64,000 nt of DNA, taken from positions 29,513 through 93,512 of the forward strand of contig ONTZ01000024.1 in assembly GCA_900320905.1 (NCBI GenBank). The letters run 5' to 3'. The notes below the pieces were generated by a model. That model searched no databases. It was not told the origin of the DNA and saw nothing but the letters and a program-made list of their open reading frames with translations. This stretch comes from an uncultured Prevotella sp. (lineage in GTDB: Bacteria > Bacteroidota > Bacteroidia > Bacteroidales > Bacteroidaceae). A program made the translations under genes and the position numbers. The first letter of the stretch is position 1, and each line of letters opens with the position of its first letter. This document shows positions 18,977 to 28,076 of this stretch, in pieces.

Positions 18977-19065
18977 GCCTTTTTAATCCAATTATGCAAA
19001 CAAAAAGGATACAGACTTGCGACATAGAAATACTTTTTAACGCTAACTGACCTCGCCTGCGCTAA

Positions 19066-20418
19066 CTAAAACTCATTCTTGAGTTCAAAGTGCATCCGCT
19101 TGCCCGTGACGGGATGGATGAAGGTAATGGCCTGCGCCTGCAGATAGAGGCGGTCTGACTTGTGGCCATACAGTTCATCGCCCAGAATAGGACAGCCGAG
19201 CCCGTCGGGATGGGCACAGTGCATCCGCAACTGGTGCGTCCGTCCGGTATGCGGCCAGAGCGCCAAGAGCGACACAAAAGAACCGTCCCTCTGTGTCGAA
19301 ATCACCCGATACTCGGTGATGGCGCGCTTGCCGTGCTCATAGTCCACCACCTGACGGGGGCGGTTGGTGGGATCGCAGAGCAGCGGCAGGTCGATGATGC
19401 CGTGTTCCTTCTGAGGAATGCCCTCCACAAGGGCAAGGTATTTCTTCTTGATGGTGTGCGCCTCGAACTGCCGTTGCAGATGGTGATAGGCATCGGTGGT
19501 CTTTGCCACGAGGAGGAGTCCTGATGTACACATGTCGAGACGATGTACCATCATGGCACCTTCCCAACGTTGTTGGGTCCACTTCGCCACGGAATAGTTC
19601 TCCGTCCGCCCAGGGACACTCAACATGCCCGCTGGCTTATTGACCACTGCGAGCACCTCGTCCTCATAGACTATTTCCGGCTGAAGATGGGGGGAACCAA
19701 CCTCCTCGGGATCAGGGTCTACATCGAGTCCCTGCAACATCCACGTGAGGACAGGCTTGCACTTGCCCCGACAGGCTGGATAGAACTGGCCGTGCTGACG
19801 GATCTCGCTCTTCGGTGAGGGACCCCACCAGAACTCCGCCATACAGACGGGCTTCAAGCCGTGCTGATAGGCATATTGCAGGAGTTTCGGCGCACAGCAG
19901 TCGCCTGTGCCGCCAGGAGGCAACGGATACTTATTACGGATACGGGGCGAGCGGTGGTAGTCCTGCCAGATCTCAACGAGATCCTTCACTTCGCCGCGTG
20001 CATTCAGCATCTGGTATTGGCGGAAGAGCCAGAACTGTAGTTCCTGCGACATCTGCTTATGCACTTCCGACTGCATAATCTCGCGCTCCTTGGTCTTGAA
20101 GTAGCCGTCAGGCTGCTGGGCATCGAAGACAGGCGGCACGAAGTAGTCCCAGTCGTTGCGGCCTTCCAACAGTCCGGAGTATGCTGCCAGAAAGGTGACA
20201 CCGTCCCCCAGTGTTTCAGATGTCAAAAAAGAGCCGTCCCCCGGTGTCACGACCAGCACCCCGAACATCTTTCCCTCCTTCGGCTGGATGCGCGCTATCT
20301 CGCGCTTCACCTCCTCGGCGGCGAGGATGCACAGCGGATGGGGCTCATAGCAGAAAGGATAGGTGAACCGCTTCGGCGGGGCGATGTCGGTAGACAGTGG
20401 ATGTACTGGCGACACCAT
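19066..20418 (-). CDS. RluA-family RNA pseudouridine synthase with N-terminal extension
   Basis: A 450-residue cytoplasmic enzyme that isomerises uridine to pseudouridine in rRNA or tRNA. The ATG at 20418 is chosen because it lies 10 bp after the pdxY stop, whereas longer frames overlap pdxY. The C-terminal half (about 235-450) is the RluA catalytic domain with the HRLD motif in MVHRLDMCTSGLLLVAK (catalytic Asp) and the KKKYLALVEG and GRTHQLRMH motifs. The first 230 residues form an extra domain not found in standard RluA/RluC (about 220-320 residues); it contains CYEPHPLC, GDCCAPKLL and a C-x3-C near CRGKCKPV, so metal binding is possible. The RNA target is unknown. Probably co-transcribed with pdxY. 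Confidence 0.88.
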   Translation of the reverse strand: MVSPVHPLSTDIAPPKRFTYPFCYEPHPLCILAAEEVKREIARIQPKEGKMFGVLVVTPGDGSFLTSETLGDGVTFLAAYSGLLEGRNDWDYFVPPVFDAQQPDGYFKTKEREIMQSEVHKQMSQELQFWLFRQYQMLNARGEVKDLVEIWQDYHRSPRIRNKYPLPPGGTGDCCAPKLLQYAYQHGLKPVCMAEFWWGPSPKSEIRQHGQFYPACRGKCKPVLTWMLQGLDVDPDPEEVGSPHLQPEIVYEDEVLAVVNKPAGMLSVPGRTENYSVAKWTQQRWEGAMMVHRLDMCTSGLLLVAKTTDAYHHLQRQFEAHTIKKKYLALVEGIPQKEHGIIDLPLLCDPTNRPRQVVDYEHGKRAITEYRVISTQRDGSFVSLLALWPHTGRTHQLRMHCAHPDGLGCPILGDELYGHKSDRLYLQAQAITFIHPVTGKRMHFELKNEF

Positions 20419-20428
20419 ATTATCAATA

Positions 20429-21259
20429 TTAAATCTCGTCGTTGCTGTTGAGGATGTCGAGGCATTTCTCCACGGGGATGCCCTTGTTTCTGTCGGGTGT
20501 GTCGCGGTAGCGGTCAATCATGCGGAACACGGTGTCCATCGCGGTACGTGTGGACTTGCGCAGGTTCTCACCATTCAGAAGATGGCCGATGAGGACGGCA
20601 GAGAAGATATCGCCCGTGCCATGGAACAGCCCGGGAATCTCATGATACTCCAAGTGGAAAAAGGTATCATCGTGATTATTGTAGCCCACCACGGCATTCT
20701 GCCCCTCAATCTTACAACTGGTAATCAGCACCGACTTACAGCCGATGTCGCGCATCCTGTCTATCAACTGCTCTGCCTCCATCCACGAGATGCCTTCCAT
20801 CTTGATGGGGGAATTGGTGAGATAACAGGCCTCGGTATAGTTGGGGAAGGTGAGGTCGGCCACGCTGACCATCTCACGCATCAGTTCCACCTGACGTTCC
20901 GTCATGCCATTATAGAGCCGCCCGCCGTCGCCGAGGATGGGGTCTACAAAGACTGTCGTACCCAGTGCACCCTGTTCGCGACAATAGCCGGCGACGAGTT
21001 TGGCCTGTTCCTCGCTGAACATCAGACCCGTGCAGATGGCGTCGAAGCCGAAGCCCAGTTCCTTCCAGACGGGCAAGGTGCCGCGGATATAGTCGGTGGT
21101 GTCCTGGATATTAAACTTCCCGTAGTCGAGGGTGTTCGACACGAGGGCTGTGGGCAGGCTATACGTAGGAATCCCCAAGTACGACAGGATTGGCAGCATG
21201 GCTCCCATGCCCACCTTGCCGTAGCCCACTACATCGTTTATCAGCAGAATTTGTTTCAT
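20429..21259 (-). CDS. pdxY: Pyridoxamine/pyridoxal kinase (PdxY-like)
   Basis: A 276-residue ribokinase-fold enzyme that phosphorylates pyridoxal/pyridoxamine with ATP in vitamin B6 salvage. It starts MKQILLINDVVGYGKVG, has the conserved FVDPILGDGG segment and the catalytic-loop motif HGTGDIFSA, whose Asp is the expected base. Length matches PdxY/PdxK (about 280). Its -7 box ends only 8 bp before the ATG, so the transcript may be almost leaderless. It is divergent from the helicase gene and upstream of the pseudouridine synthase. A related kinase (ThiD type) is less likely given the N-terminal signature. Confidence 0.88.
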   Translation of the reverse strand: MKQILLINDVVGYGKVGMGAMLPILSYLGIPTYSLPTALVSNTLDYGKFNIQDTTDYIRGTLPVWKELGFGFDAICTGLMFSEEQAKLVAGYCREQGALGTTVFVDPILGDGGRLYNGMTERQVELMREMVSVADLTFPNYTEACYLTNSPIKMEGISWMEAEQLIDRMRDIGCKSVLITSCKIEGQNAVVGYNNHDDTFFHLEYHEIPGLFHGTGDIFSAVLIGHLLNGENLRKSTRTAMDTVFRMIDRYRDTPDRNKGIPVEKCLDILNSNDEI

Positions 21260-21267
21260 TTCGGCTG

Positions 21268-21275
21268 CAAAATTA
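21268..21275 (-). promoter_or_regulatory. -7 box for pdxY
   Basis: Minus strand TAATTTTG. Only 8 bp separate it from the ATG at 21259. Confidence 0.6.
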
Positions 21276-21284
21276 CAAATTATT

Positions 21285-21312
21285 ACGCATTATGCATTAT
21301 GAATTGTGAATT
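21285..21312. repeat. Heptad tandem repeat between pdxY and helicase
   Basis: Four 7-bp units: ACGCATT, ATGCATT, ATGAATT, GTGAATT, in the divergent promoter region. Confidence 0.6.
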
Positions 21313-21318
21313 ATTTTA

Positions 21319-21326
21319 TACCTTTG
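21319..21326 (+). promoter_or_regulatory. -7 box for the helicase gene
   Basis: TACCTTTG, 10 bp before the ATG at 21337. Confidence 0.6.
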
Positions 21327-21336
21327 CCGAGAAATT

Positions 21337-23331
21337 ATGGGAAATCAACAAGTTTCGCCGATACTGGCACTACAACAACAACGGCTTCTGCTCCAGATGG
21401 AGTATGCTGCCGAGAAGGAGGCTTACCGCCAGCAGACCGAGCAGATGGGTGTGCTGCGGCAGGTGAAGCGCGGCGATGCCTGGTGGCCGGTGAGGATGGG
21501 GAAGAGTTACTACAACTCGCTGAACCAACTTGTAGTGGAGGTGCACCGCCAGGGCGACGATGATGAGATAGAGCATAACTTCGAGTTCGGGCGGCCGGTG
21601 GCTTTTTTTAGGAGCCTAGGCGATCCCAAGAAAGACCTAGGCAATCCTAGGGAAAACCTAGGAAAGCCTAGGATATCCTATTTCCCCTTTACTGGGACGG
21701 TCAGTTTCGTCGATGGCGACAGGATGGTAGTGGCGGTGCCGGATAACGGGCAACTCATCGACGTGCAGGGCGCGGAGAACGTCGGCGTGCAACTCTACTT
21801 CGACGAGACGAGTTACAAGATGATGTTCGAGGCCCTCGACAGGGTGATGCGGGCGAAAGGACGGCTGGCGTATCTCAGAGACCTCTTCTACTCCCCGTCG
21901 AAGGGCGAGGACCACGGGGGAGGCATGAGGGCGGAGACCTTCACCTTTGCCCCGATGCATTTCCCCTATCTGAATCCGACGCAGGAGGATGCCGTCAACA
22001 AGGTGCTGCGGGCGAAGGACGTAGCCATCGTCCACGGTCCCCCAGGCACGGGCAAGACCACCACCCTCGTGGAAGCCATCTACGAGACGCTGCGCCGTGA
22101 GAGCCAGGTGCTGGTGTGCGCCCAGAGCAACATGGCGGTGGACTGGATCTCGGAGAAACTCGTGGACCGCGGTGTCAACGTGCTCCGCATCGGCAACCCG
22201 ACGCGGGTGAACGACAAGATGCTCTCCTTCACCTACGAGCGGCGCTTCGAGGGGCACCCCGACTACGCCGAACTATGGTCTATCCGCAAGGCCATCCGCG
22301 ACCTGCGAAGCCGCCGGAAGCGCGGCGAGGAGAACTACCACCAGAAGATGGACCGCCTGAAGGAGCGCGCCACGGAACTCGAACTGCGCATTAACGCCCA
22401 ACTCTTCGGCGAGGCACGTGTCATCGCCAGCACACTCGTGGGCAGCAGCAACCGCCTGCTCGACGGCCAGAAGTTCGGCACGCTCTTCATCGACGAGGCG
22501 GCGCAGGCCCTCGAGGCGGCATGCTGGATACCCATCCGCCGCGTGTCGCGCGTCGTCTTTGCCGGCGACCACTGCCAGTTGCCGCCCACCATCAAGAGTT
22601 TCGCCGCTATGAAGGCGGGGCTGGGCAAGACGCTCATGGAGCGCATCGCGGAGAACAAGCCCGAGGCGGTGACGCTGCTGAAGATGCAGTACCGCATGAA
22701 CGAGGAGATCATGCGCTTCTCCAGCGAGTGGTTCTACGGCAATCAGGTGGAGTCGGCGCCCGAGGTGAAGTACCGCAGCATCCTCGACCTCGACATCCCC
22801 ATGACGTGGATTGACACCTCTGAGTTTGATGAGTCAGACGAGCCGGAAAAGCCGGATAGCCAGGAGAGCCCAAGACAGCCACTCTTTCGGGAGGAGTTCG
22901 TGGGCGAGTCGTACGGGCGCATCAACAAGGCCGAGGCCGAACTGACGCTCCTGGCTCTGGAGCACTACTTCCAGAAGATAGGTCGCGAGCGCATCCTCGA
23001 GGAGCGGCTCGACGTGGGCGTCATCTCGCCCTACCGCGCACAGGTGCAGTACCTGCGCCACCGCATCAAGCGCACCGACTTCTTCAAGCCCTACCGCAGC
23101 CTCATCAGCGTCAATACCGTCGATGGATTCCAGGGCCAGGAGCGCGACATCATACTCATCTCGCTGGTGCGGTCGAACGACGAGGGGCAGATCGGCTTCC
23201 TGCGCGACCTGCGCCGGATGAACGTGGCCATCACCCGTGCCCGCATGAAGGTGATCATACTCGGCGACGCCTCCACCCTCACCCGCCACAGGTTCTACAA
23301 ACGGCTCTACGACTACATCGAGGCGCTGTAG
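21337..23331 (+). CDS. Superfamily 1 DNA/RNA helicase, IGHMBP2/Upf1-like
   Basis: A 664-residue cytoplasmic ATP-dependent helicase. An N-terminal beta-barrel domain (about 1-190) precedes helicase motif I GPPGTGKTTTL (about 231-241), motif Ia VCAQSNMAVD, motif II DEAAQALE, motif III GDHCQLPPTI, motif IV/V SVNTVDGFQGQERD and motif VI VAITRARMK. This is the Upf1/SMUBP-2 pattern, common in Bacteroidetes with unknown cellular role. Residues about 93-113 are an odd insert, LGDPKKDLGNPRENLGKPR, encoded by the CCTAGG repeat and placed between GRPVAFFR and YFPFTGTVSFVDG, which would be contiguous strands. A second acidic low-complexity insert (DESDEPEKPDSQE) is near 498. The gene is visibly GC-richer than its flanks. 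Confidence 0.9.
   Translation: MGNQQVSPILALQQQRLLLQMEYAAEKEAYRQQTEQMGVLRQVKRGDAWWPVRMGKSYYNSLNQLVVEVHRQGDDDEIEHNFEFGRPVAFFRSLGDPKKDLGNPRENLGKPRISYFPFTGTVSFVDGDRMVVAVPDNGQLIDVQGAENVGVQLYFDETSYKMMFEALDRVMRAKGRLAYLRDLFYSPSKGEDHGGGMRAETFTFAPMHFPYLNPTQEDAVNKVLRAKDVAIVHGPPGTGKTTTLVEAIYETLRRESQVLVCAQSNMAVDWISEKLVDRGVNVLRIGNPTRVNDKMLSFTYERRFEGHPDYAELWSIRKAIRDLRSRRKRGEENYHQKMDRLKERATELELRINAQLFGEARVIASTLVGSSNRLLDGQKFGTLFIDEAAQALEAACWIPIRRVSRVVFAGDHCQLPPTIKSFAAMKAGLGKTLMERIAENKPEAVTLLKMQYRMNEEIMRFSSEWFYGNQVESAPEVKYRSILDLDIPMTWIDTSEFDESDEPEKPDSQESPRQPLFREEFVGESYGRINKAEAELTLLALEHYFQKIGRERILEERLDVGVISPYRAQVQYLRHRIKRTDFFKPYRSLISVNTVDGFQGQERDIILISLVRSNDEGQIGFLRDLRRMNVAITRARMKVIILGDASTLTRHRFYKRLYDYIEAL
21615..21672. 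repeat. CCTAGG array, locus A (inside helicase CDS)
   Basis: CCTAGG begins at 21615, 21636, 21646, 21657 and 21667, with degenerate units near 21625 (GATCCC) and 21677 (CCTATT). Mean spacing is 10.4 bp. It stays open in the helicase frame. Confidence 0.9.
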
Positions 23332-23380
23332 GCACCGCAAGTTTTTTGCAAGATTATTTGGTCGTTTCGCAAAGAAATCG

Positions 23381-23388
23381 TATTTTTG
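23381..23388 (+). promoter_or_regulatory. -7 box for the DUF4468 gene
   Basis: TATTTTTG. The expected transcript start falls at about 23395, which favours ATG 23421 over the ATGs at 23346 and 23397. Confidence 0.6.
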
Positions 23389-23420
23389 CAGCCGAAATGG
23401 ATCTACTAACAACCGACGAT

Positions 23421-24179
23421 ATGAAAAGGATTCTGATATGGATGTTCGCCGCCATCCTCATTTTCTGCGGCACGACAAGCGTTCAGGCGCAGGTGATGAA
23501 AGCCGCCGACCTGGAGAAATATGCCAAGCAGAAGTACGGCGACAAGTGGCTCGACGCAGCCGCCAACTTGGCCAAAGGTCTGACACTCGACAAGAACGAA
23601 GCACTGACCTACCAACAAGTCATCGAGGCGCCGGGCAAGACGAAGGCGCAACTCTACGTCGCTCTGAACTACTGGGTGACAGCAACCTTCAAGGACAAGC
23701 AGGCCATCACGCTCAACGACAAGGAGGCTGGCTGTATCATCGTCTCATCGACCATCGATGCCATCGCCGACCATACCGGCACGCTCTACCGCTACGTGGT
23801 GAGCATCACGCCTGTCATCAAACTCGACATCAAGGACGGCAAGGTGCGCATCACCTACACCGTGCAGAACTATGACGTGCTGAAAGTGGAGGACGGCGGA
23901 TGGCTGGGCGCACTCGGCAGCGACAAGGACGACCAGAAACGGAGGAACCAGACCATCTACAGCGACGGCAAGCGACTGAAAGACGACAAGACCGACCATC
24001 GCCTCTACGACGAGCAGTGGGAGATTGCCAAGCACTATCCTTTCGTGGAGAAGGACGCCCAGAAGCGCACCTGCTCGAAGGCACTCGTGATGACGCACGC
24101 CTACTCGAACGCCATTATCGACAAGGTGGATGAAGCCCTCAAGAACGGCATCACTGGCGCGGATGATGACGATTGGTAA
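23421..24179 (+). CDS. Secreted DUF4468-type protein
   Basis: A 252-residue protein of unknown function. ATG 23421 gives a clean signal peptide (MKRILIWMFAAILIFCG to VQA, about 23 residues) and fits the promoter at 23381. The mature part has the pattern of the DUF4468 domain of Bacteroidetes: a conserved first strand after GKTKAQLYVALNYWV, ATF at the end of a helix, and a beta-sheet including GTLYRYVVSITPVIKLDIKDGKVRITY. The C-terminal third is charged, with many Asp/Lys, and ends GADDDDW. It is convergent with the LRR gene, 16 bp apart. The domain assignment is by recognition and should be confirmed with a profile search. Confidence 0.75.
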   Translation: MKRILIWMFAAILIFCGTTSVQAQVMKAADLEKYAKQKYGDKWLDAAANLAKGLTLDKNEALTYQQVIEAPGKTKAQLYVALNYWVTATFKDKQAITLNDKEAGCIIVSSTIDAIADHTGTLYRYVVSITPVIKLDIKDGKVRITYTVQNYDVLKVEDGGWLGALGSDKDDQKRRNQTIYSDGKRLKDDKTDHRLYDEQWEIAKHYPFVEKDAQKRTCSKALVMTHAYSNAIIDKVDEALKNGITGADDDDW

Positions 24180-24195
24180 ATGATTTACTATAACG

Positions 24196-27100
24196 TCACC
24201 GCGTCAATGATATCAGCATGACGATATCGGAGACATTTACCACTCCATCGCCGTTGACGTCAGCAGCGGGATTGTCGGATAATGGCTTATTACCGATGAT
24301 GAAGTCCGCAAGAATCATTACTATATCAGCAGCATCGGCCATGCCGTCACCTGTGACATCACCCATCATCGGTTCTCTGATATAAACGAATGATGAGGAA
24401 TCCTCCACAAAGGCCGTGTTTGCCGGCAGTTCTTCGCCATCGAACAGGCTGAATCCGAATTCTTCTCCTATTGTCAGCAATAAACAGGTCTCATACGTGT
24501 TCTTGTAGCGAGAATAGTCGGCACCACTCAAGACGTTGTCTTTATAAGCGTCTTCACTCCCTGCCTCTGGGGTATAGGTAAGCGTAATCTTATCTTTGGA
24601 TGACTTGAGCAGGACGCCGTGGTATTCGCCATATTTGCCGAGAATGATCCTGTCTGGCACTTCCTTCAGCAATAACGTATGCCTGACGGTGCCGTCAACT
24701 TTCTCTGAGACCATCCTTGCTGTATAGACCTTGGTATTCTCGTCGGCCTGATAGTTCCCTCTGTTCTTGAAGAAGGTTGTCCAGTAGCCGTCGCCCTGCT
24801 GCTGAGCATCAAGAGTAACACTCTCAAGTATGGCTCCGTTATTCTCCTCAATGTCATAAGGATAACTGGATCCGTCATAAGCACCACGACTGACGGCTCC
24901 ACTATACCTCTTTGAGTCGTATCCGCTGGTGATAACATTCTCTGTATAATAATTGTCATTAAGATTCTCATTATTACCATATCCAATAATGGCACCTGTG
25001 ACATTGTTCTCAATGATGACATTGCCAGTATTACGACAGTTACTTATCGTGCCATAGTTTGCACCGACAATACCACCATTGGCTTCTACGTCAGCCTTAT
25101 TGTTGCAATGGTTTACGACACCCTCATTCTGGCCTACAATACCGCCTATCTCGTAATAGCCTCTTACCATATCCTCATTGTCGCAATAACTGACCGTACC
25201 ATAACTGATGCCTGCAATGCCACCGGTCTGATTGCGATGGCTGCCCATATACTCGGCTGTACCACCTTCAACGGTTCCGCGATTGAAACACATAGTAATA
25301 GTGGTATTATCGCTTGCTGATCCTGCAATGCCACCCGTGCCAATAGAGGTTCCCGTGACAACTCCTTCGTTGACGCATTCGCTCAAGACAGCGAAACCAA
25401 CGATTAAGCCTACAATACCTCCAGTATAATATGAACCGCTCACCTTACCATAGTTTTTGCAGGAGGTGATGGTGGTAACTCTCTCGTCATAATAATTGCC
25501 TATCTTGCTAACTATGCCGCCCGTACCATCTGATGTATTGGAGTTTATCAGTGCATAACTGACACACCCGGTAATACTGCCGCCTGCACATATCGTAACA
25601 ATACCGCCTTTCCTGAATTCACAGCCCTCACCAAGGGTGACATTCATGATCTCTGCTCCGTCTGTAGAAGCAAACAGACTGGAACTGCATTTCATGTTGC
25701 TGATGACATGTCCCTGACCGTCAAAGACGCCACAGAACACACGATCGTACTCGTTGCCAATAGAAGAGAAAGTGTTGCCGGTATAGTCGATATCGTTGTC
25801 AAGACTAAAATAGGTATTTATATACCTCAAGCCACTTTTCACATCTGCCGCAAACATGTCAAGATCGTCTGCGGTCTTTATAAGATATGGACTACCCTTT
25901 GTTCCTGCTCCGCCACTGACCGTCGGGAACGAGGGGGTATACTTCAACCACACGTCTCTGTCATCTATATCTTTATGATCGGTGAAATAGGGTGTCCATC
26001 CGCGCTCTAATGTTGCAGATACCTGCCCTGGAGTGCAGACATTGCCGTCGTCAGGGAGATAAAGAACCCTAAACACACCTGCCTCACTACCGAATGGCGG
26101 TATCGGGTCTTTGGGAAGTCCTGCAATCAGGTTGTCCATCTCCTTGCCTACAATCTTATTGCTGTAACAACTGAGGTAATAAAGATCCTTGCACTTTGAC
26201 ACATCAAGGGAAGTCAGTTGATTGCTGTAGCAAGTCAAAAGGGCCAGTCCCGTATTCTGCGACACATCCAAGGATGCCAACTGATTATTACCACACTCCA
26301 AAGTAATTAATGCCGGATTTTCCGTCACATCCAGTTCTGTCAGCAGATTATCGTTACATGCCAACTTCTTCAGGGCGGTATTGACTCTTACATTCAATTG
26401 GGTCAACTGGTTGTTTATACAGTTAAGGACAGTCAGTTGGGTATTGTCGGAGACATTAAGACTGATAATCTGGTTGTCTTGACAACTGAGTTCGCTCAAT
26501 TCTTCACAAAAACGTAAACCTAATGAAGTCAGTTGATTCGAATTACAATAGAGTAACTTCAGTTTCACGTTCTGATTGAGGTCAAGTTCAGAGAACTGGT
26601 TCTTAGAAAGATAGACTGACTCAAGTTTAGTGTTCTTAGACAGGTCTATGGCAGTCAATTGGTTACCTTCAGCACTCAACTTCACAAGATCCGTACATCC
26701 TGATACATTCAGAGTTGTAAGTTGATTGTAATTGCAATCCAATTCCTTCAATTTGGTATTTGCTGACAAGTCAAGTTCTTTTAACTGACACTGATTAATA
26801 GTCAGATTAATAAGGTTGGTGAAATACTCTATGCCTTTTAGACTTTCTGCTTCACATTGATAGATAGAAAAAACTGTGGTCTCCTGTATCAACTGGTCTG
26901 TCAATATATAGCCGGTAGATTCAGTCAAATATTTGACCCTGTCCCTAAATACTTTATCCGGAAAATGCTCCTCATCGACAGGTATGCCTGTGATGTCGGG
27001 ATCGTATCCAATATAATACTTCCACTCCCCATCATAATAGTACTCCACACTCCAACCTTTATCGTGCCATGCCGCTACTTGCGCTTTTGTACAGACATTG

Positions 27101-28026
27101 CCATCGCTAGTAGAATAGAGTATACGCACCAGTTTACCACTGACTTCGCTACTCACACTTTCAATGAGATTATCCATTGCCTCATCGTGTATCTGGTTGC
27201 CGTATATATACAGTGTCTTTAATACAGTATTCTGTAAGAGGTCGAGCCCTTGAAGAGAATTATCATAACAATACAACGTTTGAAGTTTGGTATTCTTTGC
27301 TACGGAAAGAGATGCTAACTGGTTTTTGCCACAAGACAGTAATATTAGTTCCTCGCAATGAGAGACATCAAGAGAACTCAGTTGGTTATTGCCACATTTC
27401 AGGCTCTGAAGTGCTGTGCTCTCCGACAAATCAAGCGACGAGAGTTGATTGTCTTCGCAATACAGTAATTCCAATTTGTTACAGGATGAGAGTACAAGAG
27501 AAGTCAGCCGATTATTGTTACACCTCAAATCCGTAAGGACTGCACAGCCAGAGAAATTGAGGGATACAATCTGGTTATTATAGCAATGGAACTTTTTCAA
27601 TGCCGTACACCCCGTTACATTAAGGGATGTCAACTGATTGTCAAAGCAAGTGACCGTGGTGAGAGCCGTATTCTTCGACAAGTCAAGGCTGGTAAGGCCG
27701 CAACGCTCACAATACAGTTGCGTTAGTGCTGTATTATTTGACAGGTCGAGCGACTGCAAGTCTTTGTTATATCTGCAATCAAGCGTTTTCAGGGCTATAA
27801 AAAACTCTATGCCCTTCATATCCTTGACGTCCCTATTGGAGGAAACAGATATAGAGGTGATTGTCTGCAACTCCTCATCGGTAATTACCATATCGCTGCC
27901 AAAATCCTTGCTTAACAGATAGTTGCGGAAAACCTCGTCAGGGAAATTTGTCTCGTTGATTTCCACGTCAGCACTTGCCACCAACGGCAAGAACATTGTC
28001 ATGATTGTTATTAGGTACTTTTTCAT
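24196..28026 (-). CDS. Large secreted LRR protein with GLUG repeats and dockerin-type tail
   Basis: A 1276-residue surface or secreted protein. ATG 28026 gives a signal peptide MKKYLITIMTMFLPLVASA. The first half has about 20 leucine-rich repeats of roughly 21 residues (L-L-C--NQLTSLDVS), in two blocks; each block ends with a similar cap containing RVLY/RILY and DGNVCT-QV----GW. Next come repeats with G-GGI-G and C-N-G-V patterns (about 790-1000), matching GLUG motifs. The end has two calcium-loop repeats, GDVTGDGMADAADI and ADVNGDGVVNVSDI, as in dockerins. LRR/GLUG proteins of this group (BspA-like) usually bind host or matrix ligands; here that is inference. It is AT-richer than porU-porV and follows ispF by 50 bp. 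Confidence 0.85.
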   Translation of the reverse strand: MKKYLITIMTMFLPLVASADVEINETNFPDEVFRNYLLSKDFGSDMVITDEELQTITSISVSSNRDVKDMKGIEFFIALKTLDCRYNKDLQSLDLSNNTALTQLYCERCGLTSLDLSKNTALTTVTCFDNQLTSLNVTGCTALKKFHCYNNQIVSLNFSGCAVLTDLRCNNNRLTSLVLSSCNKLELLYCEDNQLSSLDLSESTALQSLKCGNNQLSSLDVSHCEELILLSCGKNQLASLSVAKNTKLQTLYCYDNSLQGLDLLQNTVLKTLYIYGNQIHDEAMDNLIESVSSEVSGKLVRILYSTSDGNVCTKAQVAAWHDKGWSVEYYYDGEWKYYIGYDPDITGIPVDEEHFPDKVFRDRVKYLTESTGYILTDQLIQETTVFSIYQCEAESLKGIEYFTNLINLTINQCQLKELDLSANTKLKELDCNYNQLTTLNVSGCTDLVKLSAEGNQLTAIDLSKNTKLESVYLSKNQFSELDLNQNVKLKLLYCNSNQLTSLGLRFCEELSELSCQDNQIISLNVSDNTQLTVLNCINNQLTQLNVRVNTALKKLACNDNLLTELDVTENPALITLECGNNQLASLDVSQNTGLALLTCYSNQLTSLDVSKCKDLYYLSCYSNKIVGKEMDNLIAGLPKDPIPPFGSEAGVFRVLYLPDDGNVCTPGQVSATLERGWTPYFTDHKDIDDRDVWLKYTPSFPTVSGGAGTKGSPYLIKTADDLDMFAADVKSGLRYINTYFSLDNDIDYTGNTFSSIGNEYDRVFCGVFDGQGHVISNMKCSSSLFASTDGAEIMNVTLGEGCEFRKGGIVTICAGGSITGCVSYALINSNTSDGTGGIVSKIGNYYDERVTTITSCKNYGKVSGSYYTGGIVGLIVGFAVLSECVNEGVVTGTSIGTGGIAGSASDNTTITMCFNRGTVEGGTAEYMGSHRNQTGGIAGISYGTVSYCDNEDMVRGYYEIGGIVGQNEGVVNHCNNKADVEANGGIVGANYGTISNCRNTGNVIIENNVTGAIIGYGNNENLNDNYYTENVITSGYDSKRYSGAVSRGAYDGSSYPYDIEENNGAILESVTLDAQQQGDGYWTTFFKNRGNYQADENTKVYTARMVSEKVDGTVRHTLLLKEVPDRIILGKYGEYHGVLLKSSKDKITLTYTPEAGSEDAYKDNVLSGADYSRYKNTYETCLLLTIGEEFGFSLFDGEELPANTAFVEDSSSFVYIREPMMGDVTGDGMADAADIVMILADFIIGNKPLSDNPAADVNGDGVVNVSDIVMLISLTR

Positions 28027-28076
28027 ATCTCGTTTATTTTGGGGGGTCTTATTTCTCTTTCCATCTGTCAATCATT

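Noticed and set aside
19040-19066. CGCTAACT direct repeat after the pseudouridine synthase gene
   Set aside because: Two 8-bp copies only, no promoter or hairpin context; could be chance.
20363-21466. 367-residue plus-strand frame across pdxY and the helicase start
   Set aside because: It overlaps pdxY and the helicase start, and carries no protein signature.
28041-28046. Run of six G between ispF and the LRR gene as a phase-variation tract
   Set aside because: Six bases are too short to claim instability, and the tract lies outside the coding sequence.
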